A program made the translations under genes and the position numbers. DNA of 64,000 nt from Flavimobilis soli (GTDB lineage Bacteria; Actinomycetota; Actinomycetes; Actinomycetales; Cellulomonadaceae). The stretch covers positions 186,001 to 250,000 of the forward strand of contig NZ_PDJH01000001.1 of the NCBI RefSeq assembly GCF_002564025.1, written 5' to 3'. A model generated the notes under the pieces. The model was not told the origin of the DNA and ran no database searches. It saw only the letters and a list, made by a program, of their open reading frames with translations. This document shows positions 1 through 9,799 of the stretch, piece by piece (position 1 is the stretch's first letter; every line of letters starts with the position of its first letter).

Positions 1-347
1 CGCGCCGACGCCGGATCCGGGCGGGTGGTCTTCACCCGCTTCGACCGTCGGGCGCCCTCGATCCCCGCGACCCGCATCAGCCGGGCGGTCTGATCCCGAC
101 CGATCACGATCCTCGCTCGTCGGGCCGCCTTCCACAGCTTGCGGACCCCGTAGACGCGGTAGTTCATCTCCCACAGCTCGACCAGCCGCGGGATCAGCTC
201 CTCGTCCCGCAGCGCGCGAGCCGAGGGGGCGCGGGTCTTGGCGGCGTAGTAGCTGCTCGGGGCCACCTGCAGCAGTCTGCAGATGAGCTCGACTCCGAGC
301 CGGCGACCGTCGACCAGGTCGTCCTTGTTCGCGTCGATGAACGCGAC
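1..347 (-). mobile_element. IS3-family transposase OrfB, N-terminal part (cut by window start)
   Basis: Reading the minus strand from 347 gives a protein beginning VAFIDANKDDLVDGRRLGVE and continuing through LICRLLQVAPSSYYAAKTR to YRVYGVRKLWKAARRAR. This is the helix-turn-helix N-terminus of IS3 OrfB transposases; the DDE integrase core would lie beyond position 1. No ATG is visible at the beginning. The frame is offset by -1 from OrfA and abuts the OrfA stop at 349-347, which fits the programmed -1 frameshift that makes the OrfAB fusion in IS3 elements. I cannot see the distal end, so I cannot say whether the element is intact. Confidence 0.85.
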
Positions 348-691
348 TACTTCCGGTAGTGGCGGTCGAGCTCCGCCCCAAAGAAAGACGCCGCACGCTT
401 GAGCACCTCGTTGGCGCGGCGAAGCTCCCGGTTCTCCTGCTCAAGCTCCCGCACCCGCTGCGCTTCGGCGCTGCTCACGCCCGGGGTGACGCCGTCGTCG
501 ATGTCGGCCTGCTTGACCCACATCCGCACGGACTCGACCCCGTAACCCAGCTGCGTCGCGACCCGCTGCACCGTCCCCTGCGTGACGCCGAGCTCAGCGC
601 GCAGCGTCCTCACCATCCGCACTGCGGCGGCCTTCTCCTCGCTCGAGTAGCGACGCGTCGTCGGCTTCCCATTCGCCAGTTCCTTCGGCAT
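347..691 (-). CDS. IS3-family transposase OrfA
   Basis: This is a 114-residue DNA-binding protein of an IS3-type element. An N-terminal helix-turn-helix covers roughly residues 10-60 (RRYSSEEKAAAVRMVR, then GYGVESVRMWVKQ). A leucine-zipper-like coiled coil with ELEQENRELRRANEVLKRA follows at about 75-100. I chose ATG 691 over an upstream ATG at 730 because a GGAG sequence precedes it and the element terminus lies only about 54 bases upstream. OrfB follows in the -1 frame. The position directly against a broken chemotaxis gene suggests that this element, or a later deletion from it, truncated that gene. Confidence 0.88.
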   Translation of the reverse strand: MPKELANGKPTTRRYSSEEKAAAVRMVRTLRAELGVTQGTVQRVATQLGYGVESVRMWVKQADIDDGVTPGVSSAEAQRVRELEQENRELRRANEVLKRAASFFGAELDRHYRK

Positions 692-745
692 GACTCCATC
701 CTCGTTTCCAAGGTCAGGAGTCTCCAACAAACTCAGGGCGCTTCA
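692..745 (-). repeat. Probable terminal end of the IS3-like element
   Basis: On the minus strand the element appears to begin at 745 with TGAAGCGCCCTGAGTTTGTT. This looks like an IS3-family terminal repeat (TGA start, GC-rich block, then TTGTTGGAG) and lies just upstream of orfA. Chemotaxis-receptor coding sequence resumes at 746. The partner repeat is outside the window, so this is an assignment from position and style. Confidence 0.5.
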
Positions 746-1641
746 GGACGGCGTTCGGCTGGGACTACGGCTCGTACTGGACGATCGACGCCGAGCGCGA
801 CGCGCTCGAGTTCGCGCAGGAGTCGGGGACGGTCAGCCCGGAGTTCCGGGAGGTGACGCGGACGGCATCGTTCGTCAAGGGCGTGGGTGTGGCGGGCCGC
901 ACGTGGGCGCGCGGCGACATGCTCATCGTCCCGGACCTCGGCGAGGTCACGGACTGTGTGCGTGCGCCCGCTGCAAGACGGTCGGGCGTGAAGTCCGGCG
1001 TCTGCCTGCCGGTCGAGGTGGGTGGCGAGATCGTCGGCACGCTCGACTTCTTCGTCACGCGCACGATCGAGCTGTCGGAGAACCGGCAGTCGGCGCTGCG
1101 GAACACGGCGTTCATGATCGGGCAGAGCCTCGAGCGGTTCCAGGCGACGATGCGCGTCAACGCGATCGCGCAGGACCTCTTCGACTCCATCCGGTCGGTC
1201 GAGTCGAACGTCGCCGACGCGACCGCCGTCGTCGCCGAAGGGCGCACCCTGTCGGATGCGACGAACGAGCGCGTGGAGGCGCTCGCGCACGCGAGCCAGG
1301 AGATCGGCCAGGTGGTGCGCACCATCCAGGAGATCGCCGCGCAGACCAACCTCCTCGCCCTCAACGCGACCATCGAGGCCGCACGCGCGGGCGACGCAGG
1401 CAAGGGCTTCGCCGTGGTCGCGGGCGAGGTCAAGGAGCTCGCCGCCCAGACCGCCCGCGCGACGGCGGAGGTCGAGGGCAAGGTCGCCGCCATCAACACG
1501 GAGGTCACCGGCATCACGATGGCGCTCGCCGAGATCAGCGCGACCGTCGGCCGCATCAACGAGTCGCAGGAGACGATCAGCGAGGTCGTCGCGCACCAGG
1601 TCGGGGCTGTGCGGGCTGTGGTGGATACGCGGGTGGGGTAA
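746..1641 (+). pseudogene. Methyl-accepting chemotaxis receptor fragment with GAF-like domain (5' truncated, 3' probably truncated)
   Basis: The open frame from the IS end reads [20 protein letters not shown] and continues without a stop to 1641. The first part (to about 1130) is a GAF-like sensor domain ([12 protein letters not shown], then [20 protein letters not shown]). The second part is the conserved signalling hairpin of chemotaxis receptors ([36 protein letters not shown]) at about 1330-1470. No transmembrane segment is present. The 5' end is missing because the IS3 element abuts it. At the 3' end homology seems to stop near 1600 (ISEVVAHQ), followed by an unrelated GC-rich tail, just before the restriction-modification cassette. 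It is probably non-functional. A small inverted repeat CCAAG-N5-CTTGG sits at 1663-1677. Confidence 0.8.
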
Positions 1642-1722
1642 GCGGCCCCGCCCGATTCGCATCCAAGTTGATCTTGGAATCGACGATCCGGCCGTAGCCC
1701 TGGACGTGAGCAGAGATCAGCC

Positions 1723-4707
1723 TCATAGCTTCCACGCTCCCGGTGCGGCCCGCGCGTAGTCGTCGATGCCGATGGCTTCGAAGTGGCGCTTGGCGGACTT
1801 GATCTTGGCGAGCTCGGTTGGGCGCAGTTTCGAGTCGTCGAGGGTGCTCTTCGTCTCGCGGATCATGTAGATCCGGTCTTCGCCGTCCTCCTGCTTGATG
1901 ATCGCCCAGTCGGGGTTGTACGGGCCGACTGGGGTGTCGATCTTGAACTTGGCGGGCAGCTTCATGAACAGCTTGATGTCCTCGCGAGAGTCGAGCAGCT
2001 CCGCGAACTGGCGCTCCACGTCCGAGTCGAAGACGACGTAGTCGAAGTCGGTCTTCTGGGTGTGCTGCACCTTGTACATCTGGTCGAGGAAGCGCTCCTT
2101 CTCCTCCTCACCGTCTCTCTGCAGCTCACGCAGCTCGTAAACGGAGCCTGCGATCCGCTCGTACTGGATGCCGTCGACCACGATCTTTGCCAGCTCGCTC
2201 TGGAGGGCACGTTTGGTCATCGCGATGAAGTCGTTCGGGTTGCCGATGAACTCGCCCAGCCGGCCACTGCCGATCAGGATGTCGACAATGGTCTTGCGGG
2301 TGAGAGAAGTGGCTTCCTGAAGCTCCGTGATGATGTCGGGCAGGTCGTAGCTGCCCTTGAGGTCGGCCGAGCGGGTGCCGAGTTCTTCACCCTTGGCGCC
2401 GCCTCGCAGCACCTTGACTCCGGCGCGGGTGACCTGGATGCGCAGCGCGTCGATCTTCGGCGCTTCGTGGATAGCCCGGATGGCGTTCTCGATCAGCTGG
2501 TCGCGGCCGACCCGGACGCGGTAGGTGGTCTTCTGGCTGATCGTCTCCCAGAACTCCTCGAACTCCGGTGTCGAGTAGAGTTGCTTGTTGAGCACGCGTG
2601 GCTGACGCTTGCTGACGGGCTTGACGTACTTGCCGATGTTGGCGCGCTCGACCAGCTCGATGATGATCGGCTCAGCCCAGGCGAAGTCGACGGGCAGGCC
2701 GAGGTCGAAGCCGACCTGGTTCGGCTGGAACTTCGAGGTAACCGTGCCGTCCTTATCGATGAAACCCTTGTCCTTGAGGTGCTCCCACACGAGGACGGAG
2801 CGCTGGTAGCCGAACTGGTCGTCGGTGAGCGCGCCGTTCGCGTCCTGCAGCGGGATCTTCGAGAACTCTGCCCGGCGCACCCGGCCGATCTCGACGCCGG
2901 CGTCCTTATACTCACGCTGGAGCTCGTCCGCGAACTTCGTGTAGGACTCGTTCGCTACGACCGTCAGCGTCGCGACGCCACGGTCAGCGACACGGGTGTA
3001 GCCGTCTTCGGTCTTTGCGACAGGGAGGCGCAGGCCACGGCCGAGGGTCTGGCGGCGCTCGGTCTCGGCACCCATCTCGCGCAGGGTGCAGATCTGGAAG
3101 ACGTTCGGGTTGTCCCAGCCCTCGCGCAGGGCAGAGTGGCTGAAGATGAAGCGCACGGGCTCGTTCTCGTCGAGCAGTCGAGCCTTGTCTTGCATGATCA
3201 GTTCGTAGGCGTCGTCATCGGCCTTGGTGGTGCCGGACGAGTCCTGGAAGGTCGTTGTCTTGCCGCGCTTGATCTGGGAAAAGTACGCCCGGCGCAGTTC
3301 GCTCGGCGACTGCGGCAGCAGCTCCTGGTACCGCGCGGACTTCGCACGCTCCTCGACGAAGACCTCGTCAAACCACTGCACGAAGTCGCCGTTGGCGTCG
3401 TCGTTGTTCGTGCCGTCGCCCAGGTAGCTGGCGACCTTATCGACGAAGAAGAGGCTGAGCACCTTGATGCCCTTGGCGCGCAGCATCGATTCCTTGCGCA
3501 GGTGCTCGCGGACGGTCTCGCGGATCATCTCCTTGTAGATCGCACCGGCCGAGGCGCCGATCGTCTCGCCTTCATAGAGGAAGCCGTGCCTGGTGAGGTC
3601 AACGTAGGCCGGCTCGATGCTCATCTCGTTGATGCGCCAGCCCTCGTAGACCGGGTTGTTCGTGACGCGGGGGTCCGACAGCTCCTGGTGCTGCCTCACG
3701 CTCACGATCCGCCGCTCAAGCGAGCCATCGGCCTTGCGGCAGGACAGCTCCAGCCGGGCCGACCACGATGGCTCACGCCGCACCTCGACGAGCCGGACGT
3801 ACGGCGCTGCGTCCGCCCCTTGCTGCTGCACCTCGGCGACGACTATCTGCTTCACCAGCCCGAGATCGTGGGCGTCGACGGGATCGAGGCGGTAGACGAC
3901 GTTGCGCTGCTTCTTGTGAGTCGCGCTGTAGCGCAGGGTGAACACCGGGTCGAGGTCGCCGACGGCCGACTGCGAGAGCTGTGACTCCATGTTCTGCGGC
4001 TCGTCCATGATCACGACCGGGCGAGTCGCCTTCAGGTAGTCGATCGGCCGCAAGCCGTTCAGCTTGTCGCGCGTCTGGTGGATGATGCGAGTGTTCGCGT
4101 TGCCACGGATCGAGTCGATCGTCATCACCATGATCTGCACGTTGGTCGACGTCGCGAACGACTGCACCTCCTCAGCCGTCTTACCGCTATAGACCGACGA
4201 GTCGAAGGTAATGTTGCGCTTCTTGTAGAGATCTTCGAAATGCGCGCGCATGAGGCGAATGCTCGTGTTCACGCCCTCGCGGATCGCGACGCTCGGCACC
4301 AGAATTACGAACTTCGTGAAGTTGTACTGTGCGGCCAGCTCGAAGATGGTGCGGAGATACACGTACGTCTTACCTGTACCCGTCTCCATCTCGATATCGA
4401 AGTCGAGGCCAGAGTCATCGAACAGCTTCGAGGCAACCTCGAGGCCGTTCTTGTCCTGCACGCGCTGCAAGTTGGCGAGCACTGTGTCGCGGTCGAGCAC
4501 CAGGCGGTTTCCGACGGCGCCGACCTCTTGCGAGAGATCGAGGTCCAGCGCCGCGTTCTCCGTCTCGTTGAGCGCGGCCACCTGGCCGCGCAGCGTTGTC
4601 TCCAGCTTCTCGGCGTCCTTCGGCTGTCCGTCGAACAGATCGACGACAGACTTGATCGCGTCGAGCTGGTAGGGCTGGCTGGCGTCAAACTTAAACCCGC
4701 TACTCAT
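1723..4707 (-). CDS. Type III restriction-modification system endonuclease subunit (Res)
   Basis: This 994-residue protein is the ATP-dependent cleavage subunit of a type III restriction enzyme. Walker A is METGTGKT at about residues 107-114. The motif II box is IMDEPQN near 235 (DEPQ rather than DEAH, as in type III Res proteins). Motif VI is QTLGRGLRLPV in the middle. The C-terminal nuclease has the PD-(D/E)xK signature, with NPDW at about 931-934 and ETK at about 951-953, so it looks catalytically intact. The start is taken as ATG 4707, which overlaps the mod stop by one base (TGATG, implying translational coupling). A GTG one codon upstream is also possible. Confidence 0.93.
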   Translation of the reverse strand: MSSGFKFDASQPYQLDAIKSVVDLFDGQPKDAEKLETTLRGQVAALNETENAALDLDLSQEVGAVGNRLVLDRDTVLANLQRVQDKNGLEVASKLFDDSGLDFDIEMETGTGKTYVYLRTIFELAAQYNFTKFVILVPSVAIREGVNTSIRLMRAHFEDLYKKRNITFDSSVYSGKTAEEVQSFATSTNVQIMVMTIDSIRGNANTRIIHQTRDKLNGLRPIDYLKATRPVVIMDEPQNMESQLSQSAVGDLDPVFTLRYSATHKKQRNVVYRLDPVDAHDLGLVKQIVVAEVQQQGADAAPYVRLVEVRREPSWSARLELSCRKADGSLERRIVSVRQHQELSDPRVTNNPVYEGWRINEMSIEPAYVDLTRHGFLYEGETIGASAGAIYKEMIRETVREHLRKESMLRAKGIKVLSLFFVDKVASYLGDGTNNDDANGDFVQWFDEVFVEERAKSARYQELLPQSPSELRRAYFSQIKRGKTTTFQDSSGTTKADDDAYELIMQDKARLLDENEPVRFIFSHSALREGWDNPNVFQICTLREMGAETERRQTLGRGLRLPVAKTEDGYTRVADRGVATLTVVANESYTKFADELQREYKDAGVEIGRVRRAEFSKIPLQDANGALTDDQFGYQRSVLVWEHLKDKGFIDKDGTVTSKFQPNQVGFDLGLPVDFAWAEPIIIELVERANIGKYVKPVSKRQPRVLNKQLYSTPEFEEFWETISQKTTYRVRVGRDQLIENAIRAIHEAPKIDALRIQVTRAGVKVLRGGAKGEELGTRSADLKGSYDLPDIITELQEATSLTRKTIVDILIGSGRLGEFIGNPNDFIAMTKRALQSELAKIVVDGIQYERIAGSVYELRELQRDGEEEKERFLDQMYKVQHTQKTDFDYVVFDSDVERQFAELLDSREDIKLFMKLPAKFKIDTPVGPYNPDWAIIKQEDGEDRIYMIRETKSTLDDSKLRPTELAKIKSAKRHFEAIGIDDYARAAPGAWKL

Positions 4708-6623
4708 CACGCCGTCCAGAGCTCGATGCCCTTGCTCTTGCAGAGCTGGGCAAGATTGGTCTTCAACTGATCGTCACCCTGGAACGCGTCCTCTAGGACG
4801 ATCAGACGAGCAGGATCCTCATCCACCACGGCACGCAGTTGCTCGAGCGTCGGCTTGACGTGCTCGTTCAGGTAGGCGAGTACGATGCCATCACCCACCG
4901 AGCGAAGGTTGAGGCCGGCCACGTCAACCGGAGCGATCCGCTCGGTCAGGGAGTAACCCTGTTTGAGGAGGATCTCCGTGAGGAGGTCGTCAGTCGAAGC
5001 GTCATCCGCACTGCTCGACTCACGCAGGTCGAACAGGTGCTGCTCGAGCTGGTTGCGATCAACGTCGCTCGAAACTTTCCACTTCGAAAAGTTCGTGTCA
5101 GTGAGCACGAACGCTCTGAATCCTGAGTCAAGCGACTGCTCTGCGGCTAGGTCTGCGGAGACGGCTTCGCCCGCACGCCGTAGGCGCTCGCGGGAAATAT
5201 CTGCAATCGTCTCGAACCCAGCGTCGCGCGCCACGGAGCCGGCGGGCGTCGGCTCCGGAAGTTGTATGGCAATCCACCGACGGGCGCCACCATCTCGGAG
5301 CTGCGCCAGCCATGCCGCGTGAGCTGTGCTTCCCGACCCAGCAAAGAAATCGAGGACAATATCGCCCTCTCCGGTACCGGCCTCAACAAAGTCGGCAAGC
5401 AAGAAAGGTGACTTTGGTGCCTGGAAGATCTTTCCCGTGCCGCCAAACAAGTCGTTGAACGCGCGCTGGCCGGAATCGGTCGTATGCTCCTTCTCAGAGA
5501 GCAGCGACTTCAACTTTCGCCGCGCCCCCTCAGCATACTCCTTGACAAAAATCTGCATGCGACCACCTGCCACACGCCCAACAAGCGACTCCGACTCAGC
5601 AGTTGCTTTTGGTCGACCCCACGTCCAACAACCCTCGAATCCGTCGTTCCAGATCGGGAAGACCTCAGTACGATCAGCAGATTCTTCCGTATATACCTGG
5701 CCATCCGAATCGACATAAAGGGGGTAGTAGAGGTTCGGTCGGTTAAACCGACCAAACTCTCGATGTGAGTTGCGCAGGCCAAGCGTTCGATACATTCCAC
5801 GCTCGTCCTCGTATGGATATTCAGCTTCCAGCTGTTCCCGCGGCTTCGCAATCGACAGCGCACCACTCGGTAGCTCCCGCTTGGAGTAGACCAACACATA
5901 CTCATGATTCGTCGCGAAGTGCTTATCCTGCGCGCGACCGCGTGGATTATTCAGAACTGCAAGCTGAGCAACAAAGTTGGACTCCCCAAACACTTCGTCC
6001 AGCATCTGACGGAGATGTCCAACTTCGTTTTCATCTATGGACAGGAAAATGACACCGTCTTCAGTAAGCAGATTCCGCGCGAGCTTCAGCCGCGGATACA
6101 TCATGTTGAGCCAGTTGGAGTGGTAGCGCCCCTCGGTGTCGGCGTTGGTCGAGAGCTTCTTGCCCTCCTCGTTGACCTGGCGCGTCCACTCGAGGTAGGT
6201 GTCGAGACCCTCCTTGTAGTTGTCCGGGTAGACGAAGTCCTTACCCGTGTTGTACGGAGGATCGATGTAGATCATCTTGATCTTGGCGTGGTAGTGCTTC
6301 TGCAGGATCTTGAGCACCTCGAGGTTGTCGCCCTCGATGAAGACGTTCTTCGTCGTGTCCCAGTCCTTCGAGTTCTCGAAGTCGGGCTTCAGCGTCGCCG
6401 TGGTCGGCTCCTGCGCCGCGCGCATGGCGCGTTTCTTGCCGGGCCAGAACAGTCCGAACCGTTCCACGCCATCCGCGACATCGTCGTCGAGCAGTTCCTT
6501 GAGTTTCTCGACATCCACCTTGCCGTCGGCGATTGCCTCGGGAACCAGTTCGGCAAGCTGCGCCGCCAGCTCGGTCCGGAAGTTCGGAGTAGTGGATGGT
6601 GTTTCGTAGATCTCGTCAGTCAT
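4707..6623 (-). CDS. Type III restriction-modification system DNA methyltransferase (Mod)
   Basis: This 638-residue N6-adenine methyltransferase would recognise the target site, methylate host DNA and guide Res. The catalytic motif DPPYNTGKDF is at residues 121-130 and the AdoMet-binding motif FAGSGST follows at 427-433, the beta-class order. The segment between them, about 215-400, is the likely target-recognition domain. Its DNA (about 5100-6060) is clearly richer in A/T than the rest of the window, which supports horizontal acquisition. It ends in TGATG overlapping the res start and lies 60 bases after the helicase gene, so the three genes probably form one minus-strand operon. The recognition sequence cannot be read from the protein. 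Confidence 0.93.
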   Translation of the reverse strand: MTDEIYETPSTTPNFRTELAAQLAELVPEAIADGKVDVEKLKELLDDDVADGVERFGLFWPGKKRAMRAAQEPTTATLKPDFENSKDWDTTKNVFIEGDNLEVLKILQKHYHAKIKMIYIDPPYNTGKDFVYPDNYKEGLDTYLEWTRQVNEEGKKLSTNADTEGRYHSNWLNMMYPRLKLARNLLTEDGVIFLSIDENEVGHLRQMLDEVFGESNFVAQLAVLNNPRGRAQDKHFATNHEYVLVYSKRELPSGALSIAKPREQLEAEYPYEDERGMYRTLGLRNSHREFGRFNRPNLYYPLYVDSDGQVYTEESADRTEVFPIWNDGFEGCWTWGRPKATAESESLVGRVAGGRMQIFVKEYAEGARRKLKSLLSEKEHTTDSGQRAFNDLFGGTGKIFQAPKSPFLLADFVEAGTGEGDIVLDFFAGSGSTAHAAWLAQLRDGGARRWIAIQLPEPTPAGSVARDAGFETIADISRERLRRAGEAVSADLAAEQSLDSGFRAFVLTDTNFSKWKVSSDVDRNQLEQHLFDLRESSSADDASTDDLLTEILLKQGYSLTERIAPVDVAGLNLRSVGDGIVLAYLNEHVKPTLEQLRAVVDEDPARLIVLEDAFQGDDQLKTNLAQLCKSKGIELWTA

Positions 6624-6683
6624 TCGGGTGATTCTCTTTCATGATTTTAACAATTTGCGTCGGGTTTGTGAATGATCCGTGGT

Positions 6684-9584
6684 CTATGTGACAACCCGCC
6701 AGCGAATCGTGAACAGGTGCTCGGTCTCCTGGGTGCCCTGGAGAGCCTGCTCGATCAGCTCGAGGTATTTGTCGGCCTCGGCGCGGAGCTTCTTGCGCGC
6801 GTCCCGGAAGTCCTCGTCGGCCTCCTCGGCACGCTGCTCCCACTTGCGGGCCTCTTTCTTGAGTCGTAGCTGTTCCATCGGGTCGTCGGCCTGCCGGGCG
6901 AGCTTGCGGGCTTCCTTTTCCTTGGCTCGGTACTCGCGGATCTTGCCTTCGTGCTCGGCCTTGCGATCCTGCTGATTGCGGTAGAGCAGTTCCTCCTGCT
7001 GGTCGTAGTAGCGGGAGTTGCGGCCCTGGACTTCCTTCTCCAGCTCCGCCCGCCGAGTGTCCAGGTGCGGCGTGAAGCGTGCCGCGTCGATCGCCACCGG
7101 CCTCTCGCTGATCTCGATGCAGGTGAGGTCCAAGATGTCTGCGACGTATTCTTCGTCGAGCCACTGGCCGTCATCGGTCAGTGCGCCGGCGAGCATGTAG
7201 GACTCGGAAATGTCCTCATCGCGTGCCTTCATGCGGAAGGTCGCGACGCTCACCGTCAGCTCACCGCTCGCGCCCTCCAGCGCCCGGATCGCGCTGCTCA
7301 CACGCTCCGACTGGCTCAGCGAGAACGTCAGCTCCCGCGCTGGCGTGTCATGGGTCTTCGAGGCCTCGATGACGTGCTGGGCCAGCGGGCTCGCGTAGCG
7401 GTACTGGTGGGCGTTCTCCAACGGCTGTGACTTGAAGAAGTAGCGCCCGGTCGGCGCGTCCTTCACCGGCGAATGGTTCAACACGAAGGTGCGCCCATCG
7501 CCCTCGAAGGTCGCGTACTTGTCCAGCTCGTGCCGGGTCGCCGCGAGCAGGAGGCGTTCGAACTTATTGAGCACCTCGCCGGACTGGGTGTCATACGCCT
7601 TGAGGCGATCCTGGACGTGGGGGTCGAGGTTGTCGAAGACCTTCGCTTTGGCGCTGGCCATCTCACGTGAGATCTCGCCCGCGTACTGTTCCTCCAGCTC
7701 CCTGAACGCCGAGTCCAACTCCTCGGCGGTCCTGCAGCGGGTGAGGATATCGCTGATCGTCTTCTCGAAGTCCAGCCCGTCCTCAATCGCTCCGAGCACC
7801 TCGTCGCTGGCACCGAACACGCTGGAGAACAGCTGGAACTTGTTCGTCAGCAACTCCAAGATGCGCTGCTCGGCGATGTTGCCCTTGTTCGAGAAGTTCA
7901 CAACGACGACGTTGTGCTTCTGCCCGAAACGGTGCACGCGTCCGATGCGCTGCTCGACGCGCTGCGGGTTCCAGGGCAGGTCATAGTTGACGAGCATCGA
8001 GCAGAACTGCAGGTTGATGCCCTCCGCCGCCGCCTCGGTCGCAATCATGATCGTGCCCTCGGTGCGGAAGTAATCCACGAGCGCCTTGCGGCGATCCACT
8101 GCGGCGATGCCGGTGATCAGGTCACCGTCCTTGTTCTTCTCCAGCCACGCCTGGTAGATCGCAGTCTGCTCAGGCCCGTTATTCGAGCCGTTGAACAAGA
8201 CGAGTCCCTCGCCACGACCTGCTTCACGCAACGAGCGGGCGATGTACTCCTGCGTCTTGGTCGAGTCCGTGAAGATAATGGCCTTCTCAGGAGCACCCAG
8301 CTCACGCAGCCGTTCGAAGCCAAGGTCAAGCGCCTCACCAAGCTTGACCGCCTTCTGGTTCTCCGTGATCGAACGGGCAAGCGCCGCATACTCGCGCAGC
8401 TCCGCGACCTCGGCGCGCATAGCCTTCAGTAGCGACTCGTCCAGCGGCAACGACGACGAGCGGGAACCGTTGGCGGTGCCGTCGATCTCCTCGGCTTCCT
8501 CCAGCTCCTCGCTGGTGATCTCATCGTCGATGGCGAAGTCGGCTGCCACGAGGCCACCGCGACCATCGCGGCGCCGCCCGGCCGCAACCTCGTCCGCCAG
8601 GCGGTTCGCAATGTTCTCCAGCGTGCTCGCGACCGCATAGGTCGATGAGCCGAGGCGCTTACGGATGATCAGGGCAGAGAGGTGACGCTGGCTGCCCGCG
8701 AAGGCGAACAGCTCGTCGCGCTGCAGGTAGTCGTTCACCAGATCGTAGAGCCGCGTCTCGTCCGGCGACGGAGTGAACTCGACCGTCAACGGCAGGCGCT
8801 TGGTGAAGTGGATGTACTTGTCCGCGTCACGCCGCAGCGTGCGCTTCGAGACGGTCGCGACACGCTCCACCAGGTCGTCATCGCCACCCAGCTCACGATT
8901 CTTGACGTACCGCTCGCGGAACGCCTCGAGGGAGTAGAAGTAGCCAGGGTCGAAGATCGATACCAGCCCGTACAGCTCCTCGAGCTTGTTCTGCAGCGGC
9001 GTCGCCGTCAGCAGCACCGTCTTGTGCGCACCGGCCACAATGCGAGCCACGGCCTCAGCAGCTTTGGTCTTACCCGTCCAATAGTTGCGCAGCCGGTGCG
9101 CCTCGTCCGCGACCACGAGATCCCACGTCTTGAGCAGCGAGGCCTCGTGACGGAGCGCGAACTCGTAGGAACAGATCAGCACCTGCGCCGAGCGCCCGCC
9201 GGCTGTGGCAAGCAGAGAGTCCTTGGACTTCGGATCGAGGATGGCCGACGGGATCAGGAACTTTTCGTACAGCTCCTGCTGCCACTGCTGCCGGAGACTC
9301 GACGGAGCAACGATCAGGATGCTGCGACGGCGCTCCGCCCAGTACTGCGAGATGACGATGCCCGCCTCGATCGTCTTACCGAGACCGACCTCATCAGCGA
9401 GGATCACGCCCGGCAGGAACGGTGTCTGCAGAGCGAACAGCGCGGCGTCGATCTGGTGCGGCTTCGGCTCCACCTGCGCGTCGAACAGGAGCCCGGCGAG
9501 CTTGCCGACGTGATCGTTTGCGTAGCTACGCTGCAGCTCGTGCGCGTAGTACTTCAACTGGTAAGTGGTCAGCGGATACGTCAT
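6684..9584 (-). CDS. SNF2-family DEAD/DEAH-box helicase of the restriction-modification cassette
   Basis: This 966-residue protein is a superfamily 2 ATPase of the SNF2/RapA type. Motif I is LADEVGLGKTIEAG at about 62-75, motif II ADEAH near 155, LLTATPLQNK is motif III, and NPQRVEQRIGRVHRFGQ is motif VI. The last 120 residues are strongly charged and likely coiled coil. The start was placed at ATG 9584 (MTYPLTTYQL), because the 18 residues upstream of it are Arg/Pro-rich and unlike the family. It is the first gene of a cassette with mod and res. Related SNF2 proteins occur in phage-defence systems (DISARM DrmD, and the helicase–methylase–ATPase set called Hma); I infer a defence role here. 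Confidence 0.88.
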   Translation of the reverse strand: MTYPLTTYQLKYYAHELQRSYANDHVGKLAGLLFDAQVEPKPHQIDAALFALQTPFLPGVILADEVGLGKTIEAGIVISQYWAERRRSILIVAPSSLRQQWQQELYEKFLIPSAILDPKSKDSLLATAGGRSAQVLICSYEFALRHEASLLKTWDLVVADEAHRLRNYWTGKTKAAEAVARIVAGAHKTVLLTATPLQNKLEELYGLVSIFDPGYFYSLEAFRERYVKNRELGGDDDLVERVATVSKRTLRRDADKYIHFTKRLPLTVEFTPSPDETRLYDLVNDYLQRDELFAFAGSQRHLSALIIRKRLGSSTYAVASTLENIANRLADEVAAGRRRDGRGGLVAADFAIDDEITSEELEEAEEIDGTANGSRSSSLPLDESLLKAMRAEVAELREYAALARSITENQKAVKLGEALDLGFERLRELGAPEKAIIFTDSTKTQEYIARSLREAGRGEGLVLFNGSNNGPEQTAIYQAWLEKNKDGDLITGIAAVDRRKALVDYFRTEGTIMIATEAAAEGINLQFCSMLVNYDLPWNPQRVEQRIGRVHRFGQKHNVVVVNFSNKGNIAEQRILELLTNKFQLFSSVFGASDEVLGAIEDGLDFEKTISDILTRCRTAEELDSAFRELEEQYAGEISREMASAKAKVFDNLDPHVQDRLKAYDTQSGEVLNKFERLLLAATRHELDKYATFEGDGRTFVLNHSPVKDAPTGRYFFKSQPLENAHQYRYASPLAQHVIEASKTHDTPARELTFSLSQSERVSSAIRALEGASGELTVSVATFRMKARDEDISESYMLAGALTDDGQWLDEEYVADILDLTCIEISERPVAIDAARFTPHLDTRRAELEKEVQGRNSRYYDQQEELLYRNQQDRKAEHEGKIREYRAKEKEARKLARQADDPMEQLRLKKEARKWEQRAEEADEDFRDARKKLRAEADKYLELIEQALQGTQETEHLFTIRWRVVT

Positions 9585-9799
9585 GCGACCGCAGTTCCCC
9601 GCACTACATGAGATCGGCCGATGCCGTGGTGACGGCAAGTCCGTTCCCTCTGTGTCAACGCCCCCACAGTGTCTCCATCCCTGCGCCGCGGTCCCTGACG
9701 CGTCGTCCCGAGTACTGCCCAGGCTAGTGACATGCGCTCTGGGAGCGTGTCACGCCGCGCCGGTGACGTGCCTGGGCCGAGGTCGCCACTCGAGATCTC
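9585..9799. other. Gap between defence cassette and metH
   Basis: This stretch of 215 bases lies upstream of the helicase start and downstream of metH. I see no gene, tRNA or clear terminator in it. It must contain the promoter of the helicase–mod–res operon, reading leftward, and it is the right-hand junction between acquired and core DNA. No direct repeat matching the left junction near 1605-1720 was recognised by eye. Confidence 0.4.

Noticed and set aside
6624..6683. Small gene or antitoxin between the helicase and mod genes
   Set aside because: The gap is only 60 bases, A/T-rich, with no frame of useful length; it is probably just the mod ribosome-binding region.
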